From the NCBI RefSeq assembly GCF_030813505.1, contig NZ_JAUSUE010000017.1: a DNA stretch of 64,000 nucleotides, one strand, 5' to 3'. A program made the translations under genes and the position numbers. This stretch comes from Pectinatus haikarae. Lineage in GTDB: Bacteria; Bacillota; Negativicutes; Selenomonadales; Selenomonadaceae. Shown here piece by piece: positions 35,949-44,679 of this stretch. Below the pieces are notes generated by a model, which was given only the letters and a program-made list of their open reading frames with translations, made no database searches and was not told the origin of the DNA. Position 1 is the stretch's first letter, and every line of letters begins with the position of its first letter.

Positions 35949-36311
35949 ATGAGTTATAAAATAGCAGCAGCTTCTTCTGATGGAATATATGTAGACCGCC
36001 ATTTCGGGCATGCAGATCTGTTTTATATCACAGAAATTTCTGATGGCGGCATGTGCCGCTTTCTCGAAAAAAGGACTGTACTCTCTCCGTGCCGGCATGG
36101 TGTGCACGATCTTCAAATAATGCAGGAGGCAGTGAAGCTAATTGCCGACTGTCAATATGTCCTGTGCGAAGCTGTCGGCGCGGGAGCCGCAGCAATATTG
36201 GGACAGCATCATATTACACCTCTGGAAACGGATGAAAGTATTGATAACGCAATAAGAAACATTATTTTATACAAAAAACGGGTAAAAAATTTACAGCGTA
36301 CTTGCAGTTAA
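35949..36311 (+). CDS. NifX/NafY-type iron-molybdenum cofactor binding domain protein
   Basis: A 120-residue protein of the dinitrogenase cofactor-binding domain family (NifX, NafY, the NifB C-terminal domain). It starts MSYKIAAASSDGIYVDRHFGHAD, with the conserved HFGHA segment, and has VLCEAVGAGAAAILG in the second half. In nitrogenase systems such proteins carry NifB-co or FeMo-co between makers and users. The ATG at 35949 has GGGGGG upstream. It comes directly before the NifB-like gene, so it probably chaperones that product. Confidence 0.85.
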   Translation: MSYKIAAASSDGIYVDRHFGHADLFYITEISDGGMCRFLEKRTVLSPCRHGVHDLQIMQEAVKLIADCQYVLCEAVGAGAAAILGQHHITPLETDESIDNAIRNIILYKKRVKNLQRTCS

Positions 36312-36350
36312 TTGTTTACCGTAAAGCACATAAAATTGAGGTGACCGAAA

Positions 36351-37217
36351 ATGAAAAAACTAAACAGCATACGCGAACTGCATCCGTGTTTCGGTGCCAA
36401 GAACAACCGCGGCAGAATGCATTTGCCCGTTTGTCCCGGCTGTAATATTTTCTGCCGTTTCTGTGAACGCAGCATCAATAAAGACGAAGACAGACCGGGT
36501 GTTGCGGCAAAGGTGATCACACCGGAGGCAGCTTGCGAGTATGTGGAACGGGCCTTAAAATTTTGCCCGGATATCACAGTCGTAGGCATAGCCGGACCGG
36601 GCGATACACTGGCGACCGATAATGCGATAAAAACGTTTAAGCTTATAGGGGAAAAATTTCCTGCCCTGCTAAAGTGCATGAGTACAAACGGTCTGCTGCT
36701 TAAAGAAAGACTACCGGATATTTTGGACGTAGGTATAGATACACTGACTGTCACCGTGAATGCCATAGATCCGTACATTGAGGCACAGCTTAACGACGGA
36801 ATCATTTATCACGGCAAAAGGATTATGGGTGAAGCCGGCGCGGAAATACTCATCAATAATCAGCTTGCCGGCATTCAGGCGGCAGCGGAAACAGGAATGA
36901 CAATAAAAGTCAACACTGTTTTAGTCAATGAAATAAACAGATTTCATATAAAAGATATCGCCAAAGCCGTTTCTGAACGCGGTGCAGCGATCTATAACAT
37001 CATACCGCTTATTCCCCAGCACAAGCTGAGAGACCTTTCAGTTCCCGGCTGTATCGATATAGAGACTGTCAGACATGAAGCCGGCAAATATATAGATGTA
37101 TTCAGACATTGCCAGCACTGCCGGGCGGATGCTGTGGGTGTTCCCGGCAAAAATAATTTCAGCCGCCAGGTTTATCTCGGTGAGCTGCAGAGTCGCGAAA
37201 CTTTTTCGCACGGGTGA
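36351..37217 (+). CDS. NifB-like radical SAM cofactor synthase (MarB-type)
   Basis: NifB fuses two [4Fe-4S] clusters and inserts a carbide from AdoMet to give NifB-co, the 8-iron core of nitrogenase-type cofactors. The 288 residues hold HPCF at the start, HLPVCPGCNIFCRFC with the AdoMet site Cys31-X3-Cys35-X2-Cys38, AGPGDTLA, and near the end CQHCRADAVG as in NifB. There is no fused NifX domain; the separate gene just upstream supplies it. With a NifH-like gene behind, it resembles marB-marH of methylthio-alkane reductase. Confidence 0.88.
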   Translation: MKKLNSIRELHPCFGAKNNRGRMHLPVCPGCNIFCRFCERSINKDEDRPGVAAKVITPEAACEYVERALKFCPDITVVGIAGPGDTLATDNAIKTFKLIGEKFPALLKCMSTNGLLLKERLPDILDVGIDTLTVTVNAIDPYIEAQLNDGIIYHGKRIMGEAGAEILINNQLAGIQAAAETGMTIKVNTVLVNEINRFHIKDIAKAVSERGAAIYNIIPLIPQHKLRDLSVPGCIDIETVRHEAGKYIDVFRHCQHCRADAVGVPGKNNFSRQVYLGELQSRETFSHG

Positions 37218-37307
37218 AGAGAGAATTTTCGTTTCACAAATCAATCATACGATTCTCTTTTATGAGAAGATTCATCATAGGATAAAAAACAAAGGAGAAA
37301 GAATTTT

Positions 37308-38165
37308 ATGACAGACAAAAAGATTCGACAGATAGCAATATATGGAAAAGGCGGCATAGGCAAATCGACTACCACGCAGAATTTGACTGCCGGCCTTGCT
37401 GAACAGGGAAGACAAGTCATGGTCGTTGGCTGCGATCCGAAAGCGGATTCAACCCGCCTTTTACTTGGGGGACTCGCCCAAAAAACAGTTTTGGACACGC
37501 TAAGAGAAAAAGGACAGGATTTTGATCTTAACAGCATTGTAAAAGTGGGATTCAAGGGAATACGCTGCGTGGAATCGGGAGGTCCTGAACCGGGTGTAGG
37601 CTGCGCAGGACGCGGCATCATAACATCGATAGGTTTGCTGGAAAGAATGGGCGCATACACTGAAGATCTGGATTATGTATTTTATGATGTTCTGGGTGAT
37701 GTCGTATGCGGCGGATTCGCCATGCCGATCCGTGAGGGCAAGGCAAAGGAAATATATATCGTAGCCAGCGGAGAAATGATGTCGCTTTATGCCGCCAATA
37801 ATATTTCCAAGGGCATACAACGCTATGCCCTTAAAGGAGGCGTCAGGCTCGGAGGTATAATATGCAACAGTCGCAATGTGGACAGGGAAATAGAGCTGCT
37901 CAGAGCATTTGCCCGGGAACTTGGAACGCAGCTGATTCATTTTGTACCGCGCGACAATATAGTACAGCATGCCGAAATAAGGCGCAAAACTGTTATTGAA
38001 TATAATCCAGAAGCAAAACAAGCGGAAGAATACAGAGAACTGGCTTCCGAAATAGAGGAAAACAAATTATTTGTAATACCAAAGCCAATGGAACCAGATG
38101 ATCTTGAAAAGATTTTGATGGAATATGGTCTGTATGACAATATTGAAAGCAATTATGCTATTTGA
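37308..38165 (+). CDS. NifH-like reductase (first copy, MarH-type)
   Basis: A 285-residue homodimeric [4Fe-4S] ATPase with GKGGIGKSTT at the N-terminus, CDPKADSTRLLLGG, and cluster cysteines in GVGCAGRG and DVVCGGFAMPIREG. The sequence is closer to true NifH than the minus-strand copy. It is the likely electron donor for the four plus-strand NifD-like and three NifK-like partners, none of which has its own H gene nearby. Confidence 0.9.
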   Translation: MTDKKIRQIAIYGKGGIGKSTTTQNLTAGLAEQGRQVMVVGCDPKADSTRLLLGGLAQKTVLDTLREKGQDFDLNSIVKVGFKGIRCVESGGPEPGVGCAGRGIITSIGLLERMGAYTEDLDYVFYDVLGDVVCGGFAMPIREGKAKEIYIVASGEMMSLYAANNISKGIQRYALKGGVRLGGIICNSRNVDREIELLRAFARELGTQLIHFVPRDNIVQHAEIRRKTVIEYNPEAKQAEEYRELASEIEENKLFVIPKPMEPDDLEKILMEYGLYDNIESNYAI

Positions 38166-38206
38166 TCTTGCAAGTAAATTTTTTTGAATAGGAGAGAATA
38201 AAAATC

Positions 38207-38293
38207 ATGTCAGGGAAATGTTGTTTTATGGAAAATTGTATTTGTAAATTAAAAACGAGTACATTGCGGCTTCTTGCCGATAGACAGCTATAG
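38207..38293 (+). CDS. 28-residue cysteine-rich small protein
   Basis: A tiny frame, ATG at 38207 to TAG at 38293, with a good site (AGGAGAG, about 10 nt upstream) and 41 nt behind the NifH-like gene. It begins MSGKCCFMENCICKLKT, with four cysteines in the order CC-x4-C-x-C, then a basic and leucine-rich tail. The cysteine pattern suggests metal or cluster binding. A terminator follows at 38326, so it would be the last gene of this operon. No family is recognised, and a chance frame is possible. Confidence 0.45.
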   Translation: MSGKCCFMENCICKLKTSTLRLLADRQL

Positions 38294-38325
38294 AGAGATG
38301 TCTGTCATCGGCTTTCAGGAAAAAG

Positions 38326-38365
38326 AGGCGGGTAATGTCTAAACTTACCATGCCTTATTTTTTTT
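38326..38365 (+). terminator. Terminator after the nifH-like operon
   Basis: AGGC-G-GGTAA pairs with TTACC-AT-GCCT around a 9-nt loop (38326-38355) followed by TATTTTTTTT. A further hairpin lies at about 38267-38312. The 120 nt between here and the next gene are AT-rich. A weak promoter is possible, but no Crp-type palindrome was seen. Confidence 0.7.
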
Positions 38366-38484
38366 GGCTTCAAACATAAGATATATGATATGCAGTGTAT
38401 TAATATGTAAGATATTAAATTATGTGCGGACATTGAAAAGTAATCTATTGTATATGTGTCAACTAAATTAAGGGAGCATTTACG

Positions 38485-39255
38485 GTGAAAGGAATTATAG
38501 GAAGGATCAATTATCATTTTATTGATATATCGGGGATATTGATTTTTTTGTTGCTATGGGAAATTTTGCCGCGTGCGGGCATTATTGACGGTCAGTTTAT
38601 TCCGCCTCTCTCAGAGGTGATCGCGGCAATTGCCAGACTTTTTATCGCCGAGCACCTGATGCTGCATATTGCAGCAAGTCTGCAGAGAGTATTTATCGGT
38701 GTTATTTTAGCAGTGATTTTGGCTGTTCCTCTGGGATTCTCACTGGCAGCTTTTAAAAAAGCTGCTGCTTTTTTACAGCCGCTTTTGAAAATAGGCAGTC
38801 AGATCAATGCTTTTGCTTTATTTCCGATCTTTATTTTACTGTTTGGCATAGGTGAAACAGCAAAAATAAGCATTATCTTTTGCGCTGCTTTTTGGCCTGT
38901 ATTATTCACCACTTTGGCGGGAGTGAGACAAATCGATCCCTTATATGTAAAAAGTGCCAGATCGATGGGTGCAGGACGGCTGACGATCTTTAAAGAAATC
39001 ATCCTGCCCGGGACAGCCTCGTCTATCTTTACCGGCATCCACAGCGGCACCACGCATGCTTTCCTGATGCTGATTGCCGCCGAAATGATCGGTGCCAAGG
39101 CCGGTCTGGGATGGATCATCCTCAATTCGACGGCAAACAGTTTAATGCCGCGTTTGTTTGCAGCCGGCATTATCATTGCCCTGTTGGGAATGTTTCTGAG
39201 TTATTTTATTCACTGGCTCGAAAAAACTATAGTCTATTGGCAGGAAGATGCCATT
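38485..39255 (+). CDS. Sulfonate/nitrate-type ABC permease 1 of the nif-like island
   Basis: A 257-residue SsuC-type permease starting with GTG at 38485 (GGGAG upstream). About six helices and the coupling segment GIGETAKISIIFCAAFWPVLFTTL. It is the first of four related permeases in this importer set and is followed directly by the second. Confidence 0.88.
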
Positions 39256-39288
39256 TAAATTTTGGCAAAATGGTGAGGAGGCAGTTTT

Positions 39289-40122
39289 ATGCAAACCATA
39301 GTGAAAGAGTTTTCTGTTCAAAAGGATCGTCCGTTGAAAATCAGGTTTTTAGGAACAGCAGTAAAAAAATTCATTGCTGCCAATATTTCTATCGCAGCAT
39401 TTTTTGTTATCTGGGAAATTTTTGTGGATACAGGAGTACTTAAGGACACATTTGTAGCTGCTCCGTCGATGATAGCGGTCACTATAGTACAGCTGCTGGA
39501 AAACGGTACACTTTTAGGGCACATTGGCATCAGCTTGTTCCGGGCTATAGGCGGTTTTATTCTCGCGGCAGTGATCGCCATTCCTCTGGGATTTTTTTTG
39601 GGCGGTTCATTTCATATGTTCCGGCGGGCAGTTACTCCATTGGTCCGTTTGCTTAGCGCAGCTAATCCATTCGCGCTGCTGCCTGTGTTCATTCTGTTGT
39701 TTGGGATCGGTGAAATATCAAAGATAGCCATTATCTTCTGGGTATGCCTGTGGCCGATTTTACTCAATACTATCACGGGCATACAGAATGTGGACCGTCT
39801 GTTGGTAAAATCAGCCCGTTCGATGGGTATGCAGGGGACGGCCCTTTTTTTTAAAGTGATTTTACCGGCAGCAGCGGCACCCATTTTTCACGGTCTTAAA
39901 ATGGGCTGCGGAACAGCTTTTTTTATGCTGATCGCTGCGGAAATGATCGGAGCAAGCACCGGTTTGGGATGGATGGTCTGGAACGCTCAGATAAATTATC
40001 AGATTCCTAAGCTGTTCGCCGTAACATTCATCATTTCTGTGCTTGGTCTGCTTTTGAATTATTTATTTGCCAGAATAGAACGAAATATTCTTTCATGGCA
40101 AACAGAATCACCGGAATATTAA
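39289..40122 (+). CDS. Sulfonate/nitrate-type ABC permease 2 of the nif-like island
   Basis: A 277-residue paralogue of permease 1, with a longer basic N-terminus and the coupling segment GIGEISKIAIIFWVCLWPIL. The C-terminal halves of both share a FxxLIAAEMIGA(S/K)xGLGW segment. The two may form a heterodimeric channel. Confidence 0.88.
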   Translation: MQTIVKEFSVQKDRPLKIRFLGTAVKKFIAANISIAAFFVIWEIFVDTGVLKDTFVAAPSMIAVTIVQLLENGTLLGHIGISLFRAIGGFILAAVIAIPLGFFLGGSFHMFRRAVTPLVRLLSAANPFALLPVFILLFGIGEISKIAIIFWVCLWPILLNTITGIQNVDRLLVKSARSMGMQGTALFFKVILPAAAAPIFHGLKMGCGTAFFMLIAAEMIGASTGLGWMVWNAQINYQIPKLFAVTFIISVLGLLLNYLFARIERNILSWQTESPEY

Positions 40123-40174
40123 TTTAAATAATAAATAGAAAATGTATTGAATTAAAAGAGAAGGGATTGCGATA

Positions 40175-41209
40175 ATGAGCACGCAAAGAGGATTAAAAAA
40201 ATTTCTGGCCGGTATAATCGGTGTGGCAGTTATCGGTGCTGTATTTTACGGCGCAAGTCACAGCGATCAGGCTCAGAGCGGCGGTCAATCCGCTGCCGCA
40301 AGCAGTGACGGTCTGTTTCCGATAAAGACATGGTCCCAGACCGACTGCTCATCGACACCATGGGTCGTAGCTGACCAAAAGGGCTTTTTTGCCGAGGAAG
40401 GGCTTAAGGTGGTTTATACCGGCGATACTCAGCCGGCACAGCAAATTCCCTCCGTTATAAACGGTGATAACGATGTCGGCGGCGGTACGCATCCCAATAC
40501 TCTTGCCGTGGCTATTAACGGCGGAGCAAAAATCAAGGCCGTAGTCGCCGGAGGTATAGATCCTGCCCCCGATCTTGATCCCAAGCTGCGCCACATGGCA
40601 TGGTATGTGACTCCGGAAAGCGGCATAAAATCATTCAAGGATTTGAATAACATTCAGGGAAAAGTTAAATTTTCCACAATAACGACCAATATCTGCGCCG
40701 ATTTTTTGGCTAATAATATCGCCGACAGAAACAATGTATCGCGCGATAAAATCGAATGGGTATCAATGCCTGACATTCAGGCAGTACAGTCCGTAAAACA
40801 GGGACTGGTCACTGTAGCCGGAGTTCATCCTCCATACTACAAATCCATGGAGGATGCCGGCATGATAAAGATCGCCGACAGCTTTGATGCCGGCCTTGGT
40901 CCTGAAGCCGGAGTATCATATTATTACTTCAGCGAAGATTTCATTAAACAGCATCCCGACGTAGTCAAAAAATTTTCCAAGGCAATGGTCAAGGCTGAAA
41001 AATGGTCCAATGATAATCCCGAAGAAGCGCGATTATTGACTGAAAACTGGATACATGTTCCGGTCTCGGCAACGCATTATTATTATACCAGCACTGACTT
41101 AAACCCGCGCCTGATCGATCCGTGGATCAAAGATTTGGAAAATAATAAAGTGATCCCTGCCGGTAAGATCAAAGCAGAGGATCTGCTGGCACTGAATCTG
41201 GTACAGTAA
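40175..41209 (+). CDS. Sulfonate/nitrate-type substrate-binding protein, copy 1
   Basis: A 344-residue binding protein with an N-terminal hydrophobic segment (GIIGVAVIGAVFYGA) but no lipobox cysteine. It is therefore either cut by signal peptidase I or held by an uncut anchor, unlike the lipoprotein binders on the minus strand. The mature start CSSTPWVVADQKGFFAEEGLKV is of the SsuA/NrtA type. Twin of the next gene. Confidence 0.87.
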   Translation: MSTQRGLKKFLAGIIGVAVIGAVFYGASHSDQAQSGGQSAAASSDGLFPIKTWSQTDCSSTPWVVADQKGFFAEEGLKVVYTGDTQPAQQIPSVINGDNDVGGGTHPNTLAVAINGGAKIKAVVAGGIDPAPDLDPKLRHMAWYVTPESGIKSFKDLNNIQGKVKFSTITTNICADFLANNIADRNNVSRDKIEWVSMPDIQAVQSVKQGLVTVAGVHPPYYKSMEDAGMIKIADSFDAGLGPEAGVSYYYFSEDFIKQHPDVVKKFSKAMVKAEKWSNDNPEEARLLTENWIHVPVSATHYYYTSTDLNPRLIDPWIKDLENNKVIPAGKIKAEDLLALNLVQ

Positions 41210-41317
41210 CCGAATTATGAATTGACAAACCTGCCTAATGACAGAAAGCAGATGATATTCTGGCTGATTTTAAATAAGTAAAAACCATATTGATTAGCAG
41301 GAGAGGGACTTGTGATA

Positions 41318-42352
41318 ATGAGTACGAGAAGAGGATTAAAAAAGTTCATAGCGGGTATAATCGGCGTGGCAGTTATCGGTGCGGTATTTTACGGGGCAAG
41401 TCACAGCGATCAGGCCCAGAGCGGAGGGCAGGTTTTGGCAGCAAGCAGCGACGGTCTGTATCCGATAAGAACGTGGAATCAGACAAACTGCTCGTCGACA
41501 CCGTGGATAGTGGCCGATCAAAAAGGTTTTTTTGCCGAGGAAGGCCTTAAGGTAGTTTATACGGGCGATACCCAGCCGGCACAGCAAATTCCCTCTGTAA
41601 TAAACGGTGATAATGACGTCGGTGGTGGCAATATGCCCAATACTCTCGCCGTGGCCATTAACGGCGGCGCAAAAATAAAGGGTGTTGTGGCTGGTACCAC
41701 AGATCCTGCCCCTGAGCTTGATCCCCGGCTGCGCCATATGACATGGTACGTAACTCCAGAAAGCGGCATAAAATCATTCAAGGATTTGAATAATATTCAG
41801 GGAAAAGTCAAATTTTCCACAATAACGACCAATACCTGCGCCGATTTTCTGGCTAACAATATCGCCGACAAAAGCGGTGTTCCGCGCGATAAAATTGAAT
41901 GGGCGACAATGCCCGATATACAGGCAGTACAGGCAGTAAAACAGGGACTGGTCACTGTGGCCGGTGTTCATCCTCCCTACTATAAATCCATGGAGGATGC
42001 CGGCATGGTAAAGATCGCCGACAGTTTTGATGCCGGTCTTGGACCGGAAGCAGGAATATCACTTTTTTATTTCAAGGAAGATTTCATTAACCAGCATCCC
42101 GACGTAGTTAAAAAATTTTCCCGGGCAATAGTCAAAGCTGAAAAATGGTCGAATGACAATCCGGAAGAAGCACGGTTATTGACCGAAAACTGGATACATG
42201 TCCCGGTTTCGGCGACGCATTATTATTACGCCAACCCCAATATAAATCCGCGCATGTTTGATACATGGATCAAGGACTTGGAAGATAACAAGGTGATTCC
42301 TGCCGGCAAGCTCAAAGCGGAGGATCTGCTGGCACTCAATGTGGCGCAGTAA
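41318..42352 (+). CDS. Sulfonate/nitrate-type substrate-binding protein, copy 2
   Basis: Tandem duplicate of the gene before; most residues are identical, including the N-terminal segment and CSSTPWIVADQKGFFAEEGL. Differences gather at segments such as TTDPAPELDPR and ISLFYFKEDFIN. ATG at 41318 is chosen by comparison with the twin; a GTG at 41312 is also open. Two binders with one ATPase suggest two related ligands. Confidence 0.87.
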   Translation: MSTRRGLKKFIAGIIGVAVIGAVFYGASHSDQAQSGGQVLAASSDGLYPIRTWNQTNCSSTPWIVADQKGFFAEEGLKVVYTGDTQPAQQIPSVINGDNDVGGGNMPNTLAVAINGGAKIKGVVAGTTDPAPELDPRLRHMTWYVTPESGIKSFKDLNNIQGKVKFSTITTNTCADFLANNIADKSGVPRDKIEWATMPDIQAVQAVKQGLVTVAGVHPPYYKSMEDAGMVKIADSFDAGLGPEAGISLFYFKEDFINQHPDVVKKFSRAIVKAEKWSNDNPEEARLLTENWIHVPVSATHYYYANPNINPRMFDTWIKDLEDNKVIPAGKLKAEDLLALNVAQ

Positions 42353-42404
42353 CTGAATTTATAAATTGGGAAGACTGCTCAATTGCAGAAGGGGTGATTA
42401 TATT

Positions 42405-43271
42405 ATGACTGATTTTACCGATGATACCGTTGCTGTACATGACGAAACAGAAAAAATCGTTGCTGTCAATATAAACAAAATATATAAAGTAAGACAGAAA
42501 GACAGCGAAAAGCTAACAGAATTTCAGGCTCTGAAAAATATAAATCTGACAGTGAAAAAAGAAGAATTTCTTGTTATTGTAGGACCAAGCGGCTGCGGTA
42601 AATCAACTTTTCTGGATATGGTCGCTGGTCTCGCACACCCGACATCGGGTGAAATATACATGGATGAAAAGCTGATTACGGGTCCCGCTCTGGACCGGGG
42701 AATTGTATTGCAGGGATACGCTTTATTTCCCTGGCGGAGTATACGGAAAAATGTGGAATTTGGTCTGGAAATAAAAAAGATACCAAGAAAGGAACGGACT
42801 GAGATCAGTCAGCGATTTATTGATCTTGTCAATCTGCATGGATTTGAAGACCGTTATCCTCACGAACTGTCCGGTGGTATGAAACAGCGGGTAGCAATTG
42901 CCAGAGCGCTGGCTTATGATCCTGAAGTGCTGCTGATGGACGAACCGTTTGCAGCTGTCGACGCACAGACCAGAGAGTCTTTGCAGGAAGAACTGCTGCG
43001 CATCTGGGAAAAAACAAAAAAAACCATTATTTTTATTACCCACAGCATCGATGAAGCGATATTTTTAGCTGACAGAGTTGTGGTGATGTCGGCTGATCCC
43101 GGAGAAATAAAGGAAACGATAAATATTGAGCTTCCTCGTCCGCGTGATGGAATCAGAGCGTCAGCCGAATTTGGCAGACTGCGGCAAAAAATATGGCAGC
43201 TGCTGCAAAACGGACATGCTGATACAGAAGAACTGCGGCAAAGCGACAATTTAAACGACAGGGCTGTATAA
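42405..43271 (+). CDS. Sulfonate/nitrate-type ABC ATPase of the nif-like island
   Basis: A 288-residue ATPase with Walker A GPSGCGKST, signature LSGGMKQR, Walker B LLMDEPFAAVDA and switch HSIDEA. The ATG at 42405 follows GGGGTGA. It has an N-terminal extension of about 15 residues and a C-terminal one rich in polar residues. It is the only ATPase for four permeases in this run. Confidence 0.88.
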   Translation: MTDFTDDTVAVHDETEKIVAVNINKIYKVRQKDSEKLTEFQALKNINLTVKKEEFLVIVGPSGCGKSTFLDMVAGLAHPTSGEIYMDEKLITGPALDRGIVLQGYALFPWRSIRKNVEFGLEIKKIPRKERTEISQRFIDLVNLHGFEDRYPHELSGGMKQRVAIARALAYDPEVLLMDEPFAAVDAQTRESLQEELLRIWEKTKKTIIFITHSIDEAIFLADRVVVMSADPGEIKETINIELPRPRDGIRASAEFGRLRQKIWQLLQNGHADTEELRQSDNLNDRAV

Positions 43272-43278
43272 AAAAATT

Positions 43279-44592
43279 ATGAGGAACAACGCGGTGAAGC
43301 AGCAAAATAAAATCAAACTGGAAAATATAGCTGCAAGAAGTTCTGGTATCCTATTATTTTTTCTTTTGTGGGAACTGTCTGCCCGTTTTCATCTGATCGA
43401 CACGCAGTTCCTGCCGCCTATATCAGTCATACTGAATGAGCTGATACATTTGCTGATCAGCGGAGAACTTCTGCATAATTTACTGATCAGTCTGTGGCGG
43501 ATAATATGCAGTCTGCTGCTGGCGGCGATCATCGGCATACCGCTGGGAATACTGCTGCAGGGTTGGTTTCCGCGGCTTGCCAGAGATATGGATTCTTTTT
43601 TCCGTCTATTGAGTCATGTGAATCCTTTTTCTCTGTCACCGTTATTCCTGGTGTTGTTCGGTGTGGGTGAAATACAGAAATTAGCTGTAATTTCCATTGT
43701 TGCATTGTGGCCGATTCTTTTTCATACAATTACCGGTGTGCGTTCTATCGAACCGGCAATCATAAAAACTGCCCGGTCCATGAAAACACCAGCTTCAGTC
43801 ATGTCTGTCAAAATACTGCTCCCGGCAGCCCTACCGACAATTATGACGGGACTGAGGATAAGCACTCAATTATCAGTATTTATGCTGACAGGAGTAGAAA
43901 TGCTGGATGCACGTACGGGCCTTGGTGCTTTGGTCCACGGCAGCGCAATGTCATTTGATATTCCTCGTTTGTATGCCGGCGGTGTACTGATTATTTTACT
44001 GGGAATTGCCTTGATACAGCTTCTGGCATTATTGGAAAAACAGACGCAATTGCGCTATGAGCAAATAAATCAATATTCTGATGCAGCCAGTGTCAAAAAC
44101 GGACTGCACGGATATTATATACCGTTGATAGCAGGCGCTCTCTGCAGCATCATTATTTTTGGCGGCCAGCTTGTGCGGCAGACTGCCGTAATGCCGGAAA
44201 TGGACCATAATATGGTACACGGCAGCGGTACGAGCCACCACATGAACGCAGACAACAGTGCTCACGGCAGTATGGACCATCACCATATGGACATGGAGCA
44301 AAATGATGCATCATACGATGTTATGCTGCATCCGCCTGACGGAGGTCCATGGCCTCCGTCATCTGCCCACAAACATATGGATAAGGCTGACCAGGGTGCC
44401 GATATGACTCAAAAGGATGCATCCGGCAGTCAAAGTGACGGTACAGTTCACATGGATACGGCCGATAACACGACTGATGACGGTATGCAACATCACGCTA
44501 TGCATATGAATAATAGTCAGCAGACAAATGCGGATAATAATAATCAAGGCAGCAGCACTGACCATCATCAGCAGCACCATATGGATGAATAA
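43279..44592 (+). CDS. SsuC-type ABC permease 3 fused to a His/Met/Asp-rich tail
   Basis: A 437-residue protein. Residues about 1-270 are a SsuC-type permease (GVGEIQKLAVISIVALWPIL). An extra membrane helix follows (YYIPLIAGALCSIIIFGGQLV, about 278-298), then a low-complexity tail of about 135 residues with many HH, HHM, MDHHHMDM and HHQQHHMD groups. If the permease ends inside, the extra helix puts the tail outside the cytoplasm, where it could bind nickel, copper or other metal. Such a tail is unusual on this permease family. Repeat-like His codons make expansion and contraction likely. Confidence 0.85.
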   Translation: MRNNAVKQQNKIKLENIAARSSGILLFFLLWELSARFHLIDTQFLPPISVILNELIHLLISGELLHNLLISLWRIICSLLLAAIIGIPLGILLQGWFPRLARDMDSFFRLLSHVNPFSLSPLFLVLFGVGEIQKLAVISIVALWPILFHTITGVRSIEPAIIKTARSMKTPASVMSVKILLPAALPTIMTGLRISTQLSVFMLTGVEMLDARTGLGALVHGSAMSFDIPRLYAGGVLIILLGIALIQLLALLEKQTQLRYEQINQYSDAASVKNGLHGYYIPLIAGALCSIIIFGGQLVRQTAVMPEMDHNMVHGSGTSHHMNADNSAHGSMDHHHMDMEQNDASYDVMLHPPDGGPWPPSSAHKHMDKADQGADMTQKDASGSQSDGTVHMDTADNTTDDGMQHHAMHMNNSQQTNADNNNQGSSTDHHQQHHMDE

Positions 44593-44679
44593 AATGATGC
44601 CATCCTGATAAATAAAGACAACTGTCATATAAAGCAGCTATGGGCTGGACGGATGAAATTCACAAGAGGAGTCACGCAG

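Larger units (their letters stand above)
40163..42352 (+). repeat. Tandem duplication of the binding-protein gene
   Basis: The unit from about 40163 to 41209 is repeated at about 41306 to 42352. Long stretches are the same at DNA level, for instance around 40640-40690 and 41780-41830, and the ribosome binding regions are similar too. A fairly recent duplication that could recombine. Confidence 0.8.

Noticed and set aside
38366..38484. Crp-type promoter before the large importer operon
   Set aside because: No TGTCG-N6-CGACA-like sequence; only weak -10-like TATATG was found, so read-through or an unseen promoter is left open.
44029..44628. Minus-strand frames opposite the His-rich permease tail
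   Set aside because: They are shadows of the His/Met-rich codons on the plus strand; no binding site or family resemblance.
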